Position numbers and translations under genes: made by a program
Shown: positions 17,423 through 25,379 of the stretch, one piece after another
How the letters are laid out: every line of letters starts with the position of its first letter
Position numbering within the stretch: the first letter of the stretch is position 1
The notes under the pieces: model-generated
What the model was told of the DNA's origin: nothing
Database searches by the model: none
Seen by the model: only the letters and a program-made list of their open reading frames with translations
DNA from: Marivibrio sp040218065
GTDB lineage: Bacteria; Pseudomonadota; Alphaproteobacteria; UBA8366; Aestuariispiraceae
Assembly: GCF_040218065.1 (NCBI RefSeq)
Contig: NZ_JAVJQE010000013.1
Location: 310,001-374,000 of the forward strand
DNA length: 64,000 nt
Direction: 5' to 3'

Positions 17423-18472
17423 ATGAAGCCTACGCCCCTGCTGGCCGCCGCGGCGTTTCTGTCGCTTACCGCCGTCCCGGCCGCGGCCCAAGCGATCGGT
17501 CCGCTCGCCGAGGCGCGCGCGCCGTCGGCCGAGGCGGCCGGGCGCGAGGGCGGCACGCTGACGCTCCAGTTCGAGAACGACTTCTTTTCGCGCACCGACC
17601 GGCACTTCACCCACGGCACCAAGATCTCCTACGTCACGGCCGAGCGCACGCCGGAGGAGAACGATCTGATCGCGGACGCGGCCGCCTACGTACCGTTCTT
17701 CCCAGACGGCGCGCGCGCGCGCGCGACCTACGCCCTGGGTCAGAACATGTACACGCCCGAAGACATCTCCCAGGCGGCGCTGATCGAAGACGACCGACCT
17801 TACGCCGGCTGGCTCTACGCCGGCTTCGGGCTGGTCGCGGAGGATCCGAAGGCGCGGCGCATCGACAATCTGGAGATCGACATCGGCGTCGTCGGCCCGT
17901 GGTCGAAAGCGGATTCGACGCAGGAGCAGTGGCACCGCTGGTTCGATTTCCAGGATCCGAAGGGCTGGGACAATCAGTTGGAGAACGAGCCGGGCGTGAT
18001 GGTGTTGTTCGAGCGTCAGCAGCGCGCCTTCGACGCGCTGGAACTGCCGATGGGCGTGGAGGCGGAACTGTTGCCCAGCTTCGGATTCGCGGCCGGCAAC
18101 GTGATGACCTACGCCTCCCTCGGCGCGACGGTGCGGATCGGCGACGATCTGAGCGTCGATTACGGCCCGCCGCGCATCCGCCCCAGCCTGCCGACGGGGG
18201 GATTTCTGCACCGGTCGGCGGGATTCAACTGGTATGTCTTCGCCTCGGTCGGGGCGCGCGCCGTCGCGCATAACATCTTTCTCGACGGCAACACGTTCTC
18301 CGACAGCCACAGTGTGGACAAAAAATATCTGGTTGGGGACCTTCAGGGCGGGTTGGCGATCCAGTATGACGGGTGGCGTCTCGCCTACACCCACATCCTT
18401 CGGACGGAAGAGTTCGAGGGACAGAACACGCCCGACCGCTTCGGCGCTCTCAGCCTCAGCTATCAGTTCTGA
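17423..18472 (+). CDS. LpxR-like outer-membrane lipid A deacylase family protein
   Basis: This 349-residue protein starts with a signal peptide (cleaved after AVPAAAQA) and ends in ...SLSYQF, as outer-membrane barrels do. The LpxR active-site start is recognisable: LQFENDFFSRTDRHFTHG carries the Asn-Asp pair, and QEQWHRWF provides the likely catalytic His. LpxR removes the 3'-acyloxyacyl chain of lipid A. It is divergent from the molybdoenzyme gene. Several LpxR relatives in this family have no tested activity, so the substrate is inferred. Confidence 0.8.
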   Translation: MKPTPLLAAAAFLSLTAVPAAAQAIGPLAEARAPSAEAAGREGGTLTLQFENDFFSRTDRHFTHGTKISYVTAERTPEENDLIADAAAYVPFFPDGARARATYALGQNMYTPEDISQAALIEDDRPYAGWLYAGFGLVAEDPKARRIDNLEIDIGVVGPWSKADSTQEQWHRWFDFQDPKGWDNQLENEPGVMVLFERQQRAFDALELPMGVEAELLPSFGFAAGNVMTYASLGATVRIGDDLSVDYGPPRIRPSLPTGGFLHRSAGFNWYVFASVGARAVAHNIFLDGNTFSDSHSVDKKYLVGDLQGGLAIQYDGWRLAYTHILRTEEFEGQNTPDRFGALSLSYQF

Positions 18473-18678
18473 TCTGATCCGGTTTGCCGCGGGCGCGCGA
18501 GACGGCGAAAGACGGCCGCTTCCTCGCCGGTCTCAATCGGCGCTCCGCGCATCGCGGCGTCCCGCCAGACGGACCAGAAGTCCGACGACGTCCCGGCGTC
18601 CTCGTCCGCCGCCTCCGGCAGCGCCAGAGAGACGGGCGCGGGCGCGCGTCGGGGAACGTGGGTCGGCTGCTGCGACAT
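18463..18678 (-). CDS. Possible small protein, 71 aa
   Basis: A short minus-strand frame overlaps the end of the LpxR-like gene by 10 bp. From the ATG at 18678, which has a GAGG about 10 bases before it, it reads MSQQPTHVPRRAP... and contains SSDFWSVWRDAAMRGAPIET. The composition is not extreme and the region would otherwise be a ~275-bp gap. I recognise no family, and there is no strong proof it is translated. Confidence 0.3.
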   Translation of the reverse strand: MSQQPTHVPRRAPAPVSLALPEAADEDAGTSSDFWSVWRDAAMRGAPIETGEEAAVFRRLARPRQTGSDQN

Positions 18679-18747
18679 GGCGGGCCTCATGGCTGTGCGA
18701 CGGGGCGTCATGAGGCCGGACGCTACAGGGCGTCCCTTAAGAGCGGG

Positions 18748-19404
18748 TTAATCGTCTCCGGCATTTGATCTTTTTCTGTCGACGCCGCCAGCGACGGCCT
18801 CCAGGCGCGCGGGATCGCGCGCCTTGTTCTCCAGCAGGCGCGCCACCATCATCTTCACCAGATACAAGCCGAACTCCGGGTTCTCCGCAAAAAGCTGCAA
18901 GACGCGCTCCTCGGATATCCGCAGGAACAGGCAGTCGCTCTCGCACCGCACGGTCTGGGTGCGCCGACGGTCCGGGGCGAACAACGCGATTTCGCCCACA
19001 AGACTGCCGGGCGGCAACGGGACGTCCAACTCCACGACCCGGGCCCGTCCGCTCGCAAGGTAATAGATGGCGTCCGCCGCGTCGCCGCGCTCGAACAGCA
19101 CGGCGCCGGCCGGCGTCGGACGCTCGCCCATGAAGGGGGCCAGCGCCTGCGGATCGAAGGCGGCGTGGGCGATCTGACGCAGCCGGCGCCGCAGCCTGAC
19201 GGCTTGATGCAGCCGCACCGCGTTCAACGGCAGGAGCGCGCCGTGCAAGATCACGATCGGGGCCAGGTCGCCCCACAGACCGTATCCGAAGAACAGGAGG
19301 TTGCTGACGATCGCGACGATCCGCAACGGGATCATCGTGCGCATCCAGAAGGTCGCAAAGACGACCCCCGACGCCGCATAGCCCAGAATCTCGATCGCCG
19401 GCAC
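18748..19404 (-). CDS. Membrane protein with cyclic-nucleotide-binding domain
   Basis: From the GTG at 19404 this is 218 residues. Three N-terminal hydrophobic segments (EILGYAASGVVFATF, LRIVAIVSNLLFFGYGLWG, APIVILHGALLPLNAV) are followed by a Crp-type cNMP domain (about residues 90-195). That domain has GAVLFERGDAADAIYYLASG, the PGSLVGEIALFAPDRRRTQT phosphate-binding cassette and TVRCESDCLFLRIS. There is no DNA-binding helix-turn-helix, so it is a membrane sensor rather than a Crp regulator. The overall layout recalls Popeye-like proteins. The GTG was chosen for its GAGGGG site; an ATG 69 bp upstream is possible. Confidence 0.75.
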   Translation of the reverse strand: MPAIEILGYAASGVVFATFWMRTMIPLRIVAIVSNLLFFGYGLWGDLAPIVILHGALLPLNAVRLHQAVRLRRRLRQIAHAAFDPQALAPFMGERPTPAGAVLFERGDAADAIYYLASGRARVVELDVPLPPGSLVGEIALFAPDRRRTQTVRCESDCLFLRISEERVLQLFAENPEFGLYLVKMMVARLLENKARDPARLEAVAGGVDRKRSNAGDD

Positions 19405-19540
19405 GCCCCTCGCCCCGCCTCGCCCGTTACATCCCAGGCCGCGAGTGTGCGCACCCGATCCGGCCGAAGACAACCTTATCCGGCGCCGCCCCGCGCGCCG
19501 GCGAAAGAGCCCGACGGTCGTTCGTAGATCTTTATGGAAG

Positions 19541-19616
19541 TGGCGACCCCTACGGGACTCGAACCCGTGTCTTCACCGTGAAAGGGTGATGTCCTAGGCC
19601 ACTAGACGAAGGGGTC
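19541..19616 (-). tRNA. tRNA-Glu (anticodon TTC), CCA encoded
   Basis: The minus strand folds as a complete tRNA: acceptor GACCCCT with AGGGGTC, discriminator G, anticodon stem TCACC/GGTGA with loop CTTTCAC (anticodon TTC), and T arm ACGGG-TTCGAGT-CCCGT. The 3' CCA is encoded (19541-19543). It is a stand-alone gene between the cNMP-domain gene and flgE. Confidence 0.97.
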
Positions 19617-19741
19617 GCTGTCGCGGCCGGCGGGCGGTCCCGCCTTGCTGTGCGGTCCCTCGTTTAGCGACGGCGGGGAGCGCCGTCAAGCGGGCGGGCG
19701 CATCGGCGGTTCGATAATCTGCAGGTTCCCGTCGCCGATGC

Positions 19742-19757
19742 TGGCATCGGACTTGCA
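19742..19757 (+). promoter_or_regulatory. Sigma54 (-24/-12) promoter of flgE
   Basis: TGGCATCGGACTTGCA matches the sigma54 consensus. The GG of the -24 element and the GC of the -12 element are separated by exactly 10 bases. It lies 67 bp before the flgE ATG in the same direction. Hook genes in several alphaproteobacteria are class III sigma54-dependent genes. Confidence 0.8.
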
Positions 19758-19824
19758 TAAAAAAACGCGGCGACGTGCGTCCGACGGGGTCGGCGCGGTT
19801 TCAAGAGCTGGAGGCGGGAAGAAA

Positions 19825-21111
19825 ATGCCGCAGTGGTTCCTGTTCAATTCGGGTCTGACGGCGTTGCGCGCGCAGAGCGTCGCGTTCGACAACATCTCGA
19901 ACAACATCGCGAACGCCACCACACCCGGCTTCAAGGCCGGCTCGGTGCGCTTCCAGGATCTGGTCGCCTCCAAGAACAACGGCGGCGGGATCGAGCAGCT
20001 CTCAGGCGTCAACGCCGTTCAGCAGGTCTTCATCGGCAAGGAAGGCATCATCACGGGCACCGGGCGGCAGCTTGACGGCGCGATCGCCGGCTCCGGCTTC
20101 TTCGTGACCAACACGAGCTCCGACCAGACCGGCGCCTACGAGCTGACCGACGCGGGCAATTTCTCCGAAGCCCTGGTCACTGTCGGCGGCGAAGAGCGGA
20201 CCTATCTGACCGACATCAAGGGCAACTTCCTACTGGGCTACAACGCCGATCCGACGACCGGTCAGATCACCGTCGACACCTCTGGCGTCACGGCGTTGGA
20301 GCCGATCGACGTGACGCGCGAATCCGCCCTTCTCGGAGCCAACGCGACGACGCGTATGGAGGTCGTCGGCAACATTCCGCCCGACACCGCGACCGGCGAG
20401 GAGTTCGAGTTCGACTTCACCGTCGTCGACGGCACCGGCGACGCCGACAATGTAGGCGACGAACGGGTGGTCACCCTCACCTTCGCCAAGACCGCGACGA
20501 ACAACACCTGGAACATGACGATCGGCGGAACCGGCGGGACGGTGAGCGCGCCGGCGGCGCAGCCGCTCCCAGTCGTCTTCGACGCGCAAGGCCGCCTGGC
20601 CTCGATCGACGGGACCGCGGGCGGGACGCAAGATTTCACCGTCGACTGGACCGGTCCGACCGCCAGCAACACGATCACGCTCGATCTCTCAGGCTTCACG
20701 CAATTCGCGGGTCCGGGCGCGATCGACACGGTCGACATCGACGGCAATGTCGACGGGCGCCTGCGCGACATCTTCTTCGGTCAGAACGGCCAGATCATCG
20801 GCAGCTTCTCGAACGGCGTCTCCCGCCCCATCGCCCAGGCGGCGTTGGGCGACGTGGTCGCGCCGGAACGGCTCAACGTCGTTCAGGGCACGCATTACAC
20901 GGTCAGCCAAAATTCCGGCGACATCACGCTCTACGATTTCGCGACGACGACCCGCGCCACATTCTCGCCGGCGGCGCTGGAGCAGTCCACCGTCGATTTC
21001 GCAAGTGAATTCAGCGACTTGATCATCACCCAGAGGGCCTACAGCTCGGCCGCCACTACGGTGCGCACGGTCGATGAGATGACCCAGACCGCGACCAACC
21101 TGAAAAACTGA
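19825..21111 (+). CDS. flgE: Flagellar hook protein FlgE
   Basis: This 428-residue protein builds the curved hook joining rod and filament. The N-terminal conserved helix (SGLTALRAQSVAFDNISNNI then ANATTPGFKAG) and the C-terminal helix (FSDLIITQRAYSSAATTVRT then VDEMTQTATNLKN) are the paired D0 segments of rod/hook proteins. The middle ~300 residues form variable beta domains rich in Thr, Gly and Asp. The ATG at 19825 follows a purine-rich GGGAAGAAA. No other flagellar gene is in the window, so this is an isolated hook gene. It has its own sigma54 promoter upstream. Confidence 0.95.
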   Translation: MPQWFLFNSGLTALRAQSVAFDNISNNIANATTPGFKAGSVRFQDLVASKNNGGGIEQLSGVNAVQQVFIGKEGIITGTGRQLDGAIAGSGFFVTNTSSDQTGAYELTDAGNFSEALVTVGGEERTYLTDIKGNFLLGYNADPTTGQITVDTSGVTALEPIDVTRESALLGANATTRMEVVGNIPPDTATGEEFEFDFTVVDGTGDADNVGDERVVTLTFAKTATNNTWNMTIGGTGGTVSAPAAQPLPVVFDAQGRLASIDGTAGGTQDFTVDWTGPTASNTITLDLSGFTQFAGPGAIDTVDIDGNVDGRLRDIFFGQNGQIIGSFSNGVSRPIAQAALGDVVAPERLNVVQGTHYTVSQNSGDITLYDFATTTRATFSPAALEQSTVDFASEFSDLIITQRAYSSAATTVRTVDEMTQTATNLKN

Positions 21112-21130
21112 GGCCCGGTCGCTTGAACGG

Positions 21131-21298
21131 CTAGAAACAGCGCGGCGTCCGGTCGCGGCAGCGTCGATACGCCTCGCCGTACTGCACCTCAAGCCAGGGT
21201 TCCTCGGCGAGCGGCGCGCAGAGCAAGACCGCAACGCCGCCCGCCGCGACGATCATCGCCGCCGCCGCCGCGCCCAGCCCCAGCGCCGCCGCGGTCAC
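21131..21298 (-). pseudogene. CzcN/isoprenylcysteine-methyltransferase C-terminal remnant, 55 aa
   Basis: Downstream of the CDF exporter, with a GTGA overlap of the stop and start, a 55-codon frame reads as one hydrophobic helix followed by AEEPWLEVQYGEAYRRCRDR and TPRCF. That tail pattern (E-x-x-L/F-x-x-x-Y-G-x-A-Y-x-x-Y/C-x-x-R-x-P-R) is the C-terminal SAM-binding tail of the isoprenylcysteine methyltransferase family, which includes CzcN of metal-resistance clusters. The other membrane helices are missing. It is either a decayed gene or a true micro-membrane protein translationally coupled to the exporter. The family link rests on a short motif. Confidence 0.5.
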
Positions 21299-21915
21299 GC
21301 CGGCGCGGCTTCCCGGCGCTCCTCCAGCGCTTGGCGCATGATCTTAACCGCCGAGGTCACGAACAGACCCGCCAACAACGCTGCGACGATCACATCCGGC
21401 CAGGCGCTGGCGCTGCCCCACACGCCGAGCGCCGCCGCAACGACGGCCAAGTTGCCGACCAAGTCGTTGCGCGAGCACAGCCAGACCGACCGCACATTGG
21501 CGTCGCCGTCCTTGTAGCGCAGCAGCAGCAACACGCTGGTTGCGTTCGCCGCCAGCGCGGCGAGCGCAACCGTCCCCATTACGCCCGCCTGCGGCTCGCC
21601 CAGTACGAAGGCGCTGTAAGCCGCGCTCGCGAAAACCCAGAGGCCCAACAGCAGCAGCGTCGCGCCCTTGAAAAGCGCGGCGTTGGCGCGCACCCGCAGG
21701 CTCGCCCCGATCACGGCGAGCGACAGGCCGTAGGTCAGGGTGTCCCCCAGGAAATCGAGCGCATCCGCCTGCAGCGCCTTCGAGTCGGCCAGGTGGCCGG
21801 CGATCATCTCAACCGCGAACATGGTCGCGTTGATTGCGATCACCGCCCAAAGCCGACGCTTGTAGGCGTCCGACAGCCCGTCGAATTTTGCGTCGCCGCC
21901 GCAGCAGGCGCCCAT
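21295..21915 (-). CDS. Cation diffusion facilitator-type metal exporter
   Basis: This 206-residue protein has six membrane helices and no cytoplasmic C-terminal domain. It begins MGACCGGDAKFDGLSDAYKR, with a CC pair that may bind metal. Helix 2 contains DALDFLGDTLTYG and helix 5 SRNDLVGN, supplying the polar Asp/Asn residues of the CDF transport site. It exports divalent metals using the proton gradient. The ATG at 21915 has GGAGGAG 6 bases upstream. It is divergent from a MerR-family gene whose operator lies between them, so metal-induced expression is likely. Confidence 0.87.
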   Translation of the reverse strand: MGACCGGDAKFDGLSDAYKRRLWAVIAINATMFAVEMIAGHLADSKALQADALDFLGDTLTYGLSLAVIGASLRVRANAALFKGATLLLLGLWVFASAAYSAFVLGEPQAGVMGTVALAALAANATSVLLLLRYKDGDANVRSVWLCSRNDLVGNLAVVAAALGVWGSASAWPDVIVAALLAGLFVTSAVKIMRQALEERREAAPA

Positions 21916-21968
21916 CGGTCTCCTCCGCCCGTCTTCACATCCGCGATGGGAGACCCCATACCTAATGT

Positions 21969-21983
21969 CTCTAGCGGCTATAG
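21969..21983. promoter_or_regulatory. MerR-family operator between exporter and regulator genes
   Basis: CTCTAGCGGCTATAG is a near-perfect 15-bp dyad (mismatches only at positions 3, 8 and 13). It lies in the 86-bp gap between the divergent exporter and MerR genes. MerR regulators of the ZntR/CadR type bind short dyads of this CTnTAG-type between -35 and -10, so control of the exporter from here is likely. Confidence 0.65.
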
Positions 21984-22001
21984 CTTCAAGGGGAATTATT
22001 G

Positions 22002-22418
22002 ATGTTTTCGATCGGCGACCTATCGGCCGCAACCGGGGTTAAGGTCCCGACCATCCGGTACTACGAGCAGATGGGCCTGATGAGCGCCCCCAGCCGTTCG
22101 GAAGGCGGCCAGCGGCGCTACACGACGGCTGAACGCGATCGGCTGGGCTTCATCCGCCACGCCCGGGATCTCGGCTTGTCGCTGGACGCGATCCGAGAGT
22201 TGATCGCGCTCAGCGAGGAGCCGGAGCGCTCCTGCGCCGACGTCGACGCCATCGCCCGACGGCACCTGGACCAAATCCGCGCGCGCATCGCACAGTTGCA
22301 GCGGCTCGAAGGGGAACTGGGCCGCATCGTCCAATCCTGCAGCCGGGGAACCGTCGGCGATTGCTCGGTCCTCCAGGCGCTCGGCGATCATGCGCTGTGC
22401 GAGACGGAGCATCGCTGA
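22002..22418 (+). CDS. MerR-family metal-responsive regulator (ZntR/CadR-like)
   Basis: This 138-residue protein has the MerR winged helix (MFSIGDLSAATGVKVPTIRY then YEQMGLMSAPSRSEGGQRRY) and a long dimerisation helix. Cysteines at 78, 113, 121 and 133 occupy the positions used for metal sensing in CadR, PbrR and ZntR (the first at the helix start, the next two in a C-terminal loop). It should therefore sense Cd, Pb or Zn. Which metal cannot be told from sequence. The ATG at 22002 follows AAGGGG. It probably controls the divergent exporter. Confidence 0.9.
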   Translation: MFSIGDLSAATGVKVPTIRYYEQMGLMSAPSRSEGGQRRYTTAERDRLGFIRHARDLGLSLDAIRELIALSEEPERSCADVDAIARRHLDQIRARIAQLQRLEGELGRIVQSCSRGTVGDCSVLQALGDHALCETEHR

Positions 22419-22506
22419 CGGCTGACGCCGGCGTGTCGCTCCGATCCCGGGGTCGCGCGACGTTCCGTCCGGGCCGAACCGCCGCGGGTCGGCGAGGGGG
22501 AGCGCG

Positions 22507-24342
22507 TCAACCGCGCGCCGCGGCCGGGTCGGCGGCGTCGTCGACCATCAACTGCACGTCTTCGCGTCCCTGCCAACTGTCGATCCGCACGCGTCCGGCG
22601 AGGTGGATCGGCGCGCCGCCCCGCGCGCGCAGGATCATCTCGCCCAGCGGCTGGTCGGCGCAGCGAAAGGCGATCGCCTTCACCCGTCCGCCGTCCCCGC
22701 CTGAAAGAATGGCGCGCACATGGTCTTTGCCGACGACGTCGGCCTGAACCACTCGGGCGTTGGGGAAGGCAAAGCGCGGCTCGGCGTTGCCCGGACCGAA
22801 GGGCTGCAGGCGCTCCAGCGCGCGGGCGAGCGACACGGAGGCGCCCGCTACATGCAACGCGCCGTCGAGGCGCAGCTCGGGCGTGATGCCGCCCGGGCCG
22901 ACGTCTGCAAGAATCCGCTCGGCCAGAAACGCCCGGAACTCATCCTGCCGCGCTGCGGCGACGGTGAAGCCGGCGGCCATCTTGTGCCCGCCGCCGTTGA
23001 GCAGAAGGTCCGACTGGCGCGCCGCGATCACGGCGGCGCCGAGATCCACCCCCTCGACCGACCGGCCGGAGCCTTTGCCGATCCCCTGATCGTCCACGGC
23101 GACCACGCAGGCCGGGCGGTTGTAGCGTTCCTTCAAGCGTCCGGCGACGATGCCGATGACGCCGGGGTGCCAGCCGGGCGCGCTGGCGTAGACAAGGCCT
23201 TCAGAGAGGCCGTCTCCCGCCTCGACGCTCTCCAACGCCTGTTCCAGGCATTGGCGCTCGATCTCCTGACGCTCCAGATTGTAGGCGTCGAGACGGCGCG
23301 CGAGATCGGCGGCCAGCGCCTCGTCCTCGGTGGAGAGCAGCCGCACGCCGAGGTCCGATTCCCCCACCCGGCCGCCGGCGTTGACCCGCGGCCCCATGAG
23401 AAAGCCGGCGTGATAGGTCCCGGGCGTCTGATCGACCCGCGCCACGTCCGACAGAGCGCGCAGGCCGGCGCTGCGCCGCATCGCCATCACCTTCAAGCCT
23501 TGCGCGACCAGCGCCCGGTTGACGCCGGTCAACGGCACCACGTCGCACACCGTCCCGAGCGCCACGATGTCGAGCCACTGGCGCAGATCCGGCTCGGCCC
23601 GACCGTCGGCGTACCAGCCGACCTCCCGCAGCCGCTTGTTCAGCGCGACGACCAGCAGGAAGGCGACGCCCACCGCCGCCATGGCCCCGTGCGGGCTGTC
23701 GTCGTCCAGGCGGTTGGGATTGACCACGGCGACGGCCTTGGGCAGGCGCGGCTCGGCCACGTGATGGTCGACCACGACCATGTCGAGGCCGATCGACGCC
23801 GCATGGTCGAGCGCGCCGAACGCCGTGATCCCGCAATCGACCGTGATCGCCAGCGCACAGCCGCGTTCGCGCTTCAGATGCTCCAGCGCGGCTGCGTTGG
23901 GACCGTAGCCTTCCGTGAGGCGATCCGGGATATAGGCCTCGATATCGCCGCCGACAGCGCGGAAGAAGCGCAGCAGCAGGGCCGAAGAGGTCGCGCCGTC
24001 GACGTCGTAATCGCCGAAGACGGCGATCTTCTCCCGACGCTTCAGCGCTTCGACCATACGCTCGACCGCACGGTCCATGTCTTTGAGGTGAAAGGGGTCC
24101 GGCAGATCGCGCCGCAGCGTCGGCTCAAGAAAGCCTTCGGCCGACTCCAGGCCTACGCCCCGGGCCGCCAGGACCCGTCCCGCGACTTCGGGCAGATCGA
24201 AGCGCTGGGATAAGGCGAGGGCGAGCCGTTCGTCCGAGGCCCGGAGCGCCCAGCGCTTGCCGGACGCCGAGCGCGCGACGCCGAGATAAACCTCCTCACG
24301 CGGCGCCGACGCAGGCGCGAGGGTCTGGGCGTCCTCAGCCAA
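22507..24342 (-). CDS. recJ: Single-stranded-DNA exonuclease RecJ
   Basis: This 611-residue protein degrades single-stranded DNA 5' to 3' in recombination and mismatch repair. The DHH motifs are present: KIAVFGDYDVDGATSSALLL, LAITVDCGITAF and VVVDHHVAEPRLP (the DHH triad). VNPNRLDDDSP and the C-terminal DHHA1 motif NGGGHKMAAGFTV are also there, followed by an OB-like end. The length is normal. It overlaps the end of glpX by 8 bp on the same strand, a pairing seen in many alphaproteobacteria. Confidence 0.95.
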   Translation of the reverse strand: MAEDAQTLAPASAPREEVYLGVARSASGKRWALRASDERLALALSQRFDLPEVAGRVLAARGVGLESAEGFLEPTLRRDLPDPFHLKDMDRAVERMVEALKRREKIAVFGDYDVDGATSSALLLRFFRAVGGDIEAYIPDRLTEGYGPNAAALEHLKRERGCALAITVDCGITAFGALDHAASIGLDMVVVDHHVAEPRLPKAVAVVNPNRLDDDSPHGAMAAVGVAFLLVVALNKRLREVGWYADGRAEPDLRQWLDIVALGTVCDVVPLTGVNRALVAQGLKVMAMRRSAGLRALSDVARVDQTPGTYHAGFLMGPRVNAGGRVGESDLGVRLLSTEDEALAADLARRLDAYNLERQEIERQCLEQALESVEAGDGLSEGLVYASAPGWHPGVIGIVAGRLKERYNRPACVVAVDDQGIGKGSGRSVEGVDLGAAVIAARQSDLLLNGGGHKMAAGFTVAAARQDEFRAFLAERILADVGPGGITPELRLDGALHVAGASVSLARALERLQPFGPGNAEPRFAFPNARVVQADVVGKDHVRAILSGGDGGRVKAIAFRCADQPLGEMILRARGGAPIHLAGRVRIDSWQGREDVQLMVDDAADPAAARG

Positions 24343-25300
24343 GCCAGTCCTTCCGATCGAAATTGTGCAGCGTCTCGATCTTGCGCACCGTGCCCGTGCC
24401 CGAGCGCATCACGATCGTGTTGGTCCGGCAGTTCGGCCCGTCGATCCGCACGCCGTGGACCAATGAGCCGTCGGTGACGCCGGTCGCAGCGAAGATCACA
24501 TCGCCGGTCGCCAACTCGTCGAGGTCGTATTTGCGGTTCAGGTCTTCAATGCCCCACTTGGCGGCGCGCTCGCGCTCCGCGTCGTTGCGGAACAGCAGTC
24601 GTCCCTGGAACTGTCCGCCGATGCAGCGCAGGGCCGCACAAGCCAGCACGCCTTCCGGCGCGCCGCCCGACCCCATGTAGACGTCGACGCCGTTATCCGG
24701 CTCGGAGGTCTGGATGACGCCGTAGACGTCGCCGTCGCCGATCAGCTGGATGTGGGCGCCGGCCTCGCGCACCGCCTTGATCAGGTCGGCGTGGCGCGGT
24801 CGGTCCAGGATGCAGACGGTCAGATCCTTGACCGACTTGCCCTTCGCGTCCGCAACGTTCTTCAGGTTCTCGGCCGCCGTATTGTCGAGGTCCACGATGC
24901 CCTTGGGCAGGCCGCCGCCGACGGCGATCTTGTCCATATAGACGTCGGGCGCGTTGAGGAAGTTGCCTTTCTCGGCCAGCGCCAGCACGGCCAGCGAGTT
25001 CGGCAGCCCCTTGGCGCAGATCGTCGTGCCTTCCAGCGGGTCGAGGGCGATGTCGATCTCCGGCCCCTCGCCGGTTCCGACCTCCTCGCCGATATAGAGC
25101 ATCGGCGCCTCGTCGCGCTCCCCCTCGCCGATCACGACCGTCCCCTTGATCGCCAGCTCATTCAGCGCCGTGCGCATGGCGTCCACGGCCGCCTGGTCGG
25201 CCGCCTTCTCGTCGCCCAGGCCGCGCCATTTGACGCAGCGGATGGCGGCCGCCTCGGTCACGCGGGCGGCGTCCAGCACCAGGTTGCGATGCATCTGCAT
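24335..25300 (-). CDS. glpX: Class II fructose-1,6-bisphosphatase (GlpX)
   Basis: This 321-residue enzyme hydrolyses fructose-1,6-bisphosphate in gluconeogenesis and, in some alphaproteobacteria, also sedoheptulose-1,7-bisphosphate. The metal-binding segments are visible: VVIGEGERDEAPMLYIGEE, then IDIALDPLEGTTICAKG, and GSGGAPEGVLACAAL in the C-terminal lobe. It is Mn2+-dependent and lithium-sensitive in studied members. The ATG at 25300 has GGGAGGA upstream. It lies 79 bp past hom on the same strand. Confidence 0.95.
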   Translation of the reverse strand: MQMHRNLVLDAARVTEAAAIRCVKWRGLGDEKAADQAAVDAMRTALNELAIKGTVVIGEGERDEAPMLYIGEEVGTGEGPEIDIALDPLEGTTICAKGLPNSLAVLALAEKGNFLNAPDVYMDKIAVGGGLPKGIVDLDNTAAENLKNVADAKGKSVKDLTVCILDRPRHADLIKAVREAGAHIQLIGDGDVYGVIQTSEPDNGVDVYMGSGGAPEGVLACAALRCIGGQFQGRLLFRNDAERERAAKWGIEDLNRKYDLDELATGDVIFAATGVTDGSLVHGVRIDGPNCRTNTIVMRSGTGTVRKIETLHNFDRKDWLG

Positions 25301-25379
25301 GGGTCCAGTTTCCTCCCGAGACCGTCTTTCACGTCGTCTTAAGCGGAGTCGCTTGCGAGGTAAACGCCAACCGTCCCGT

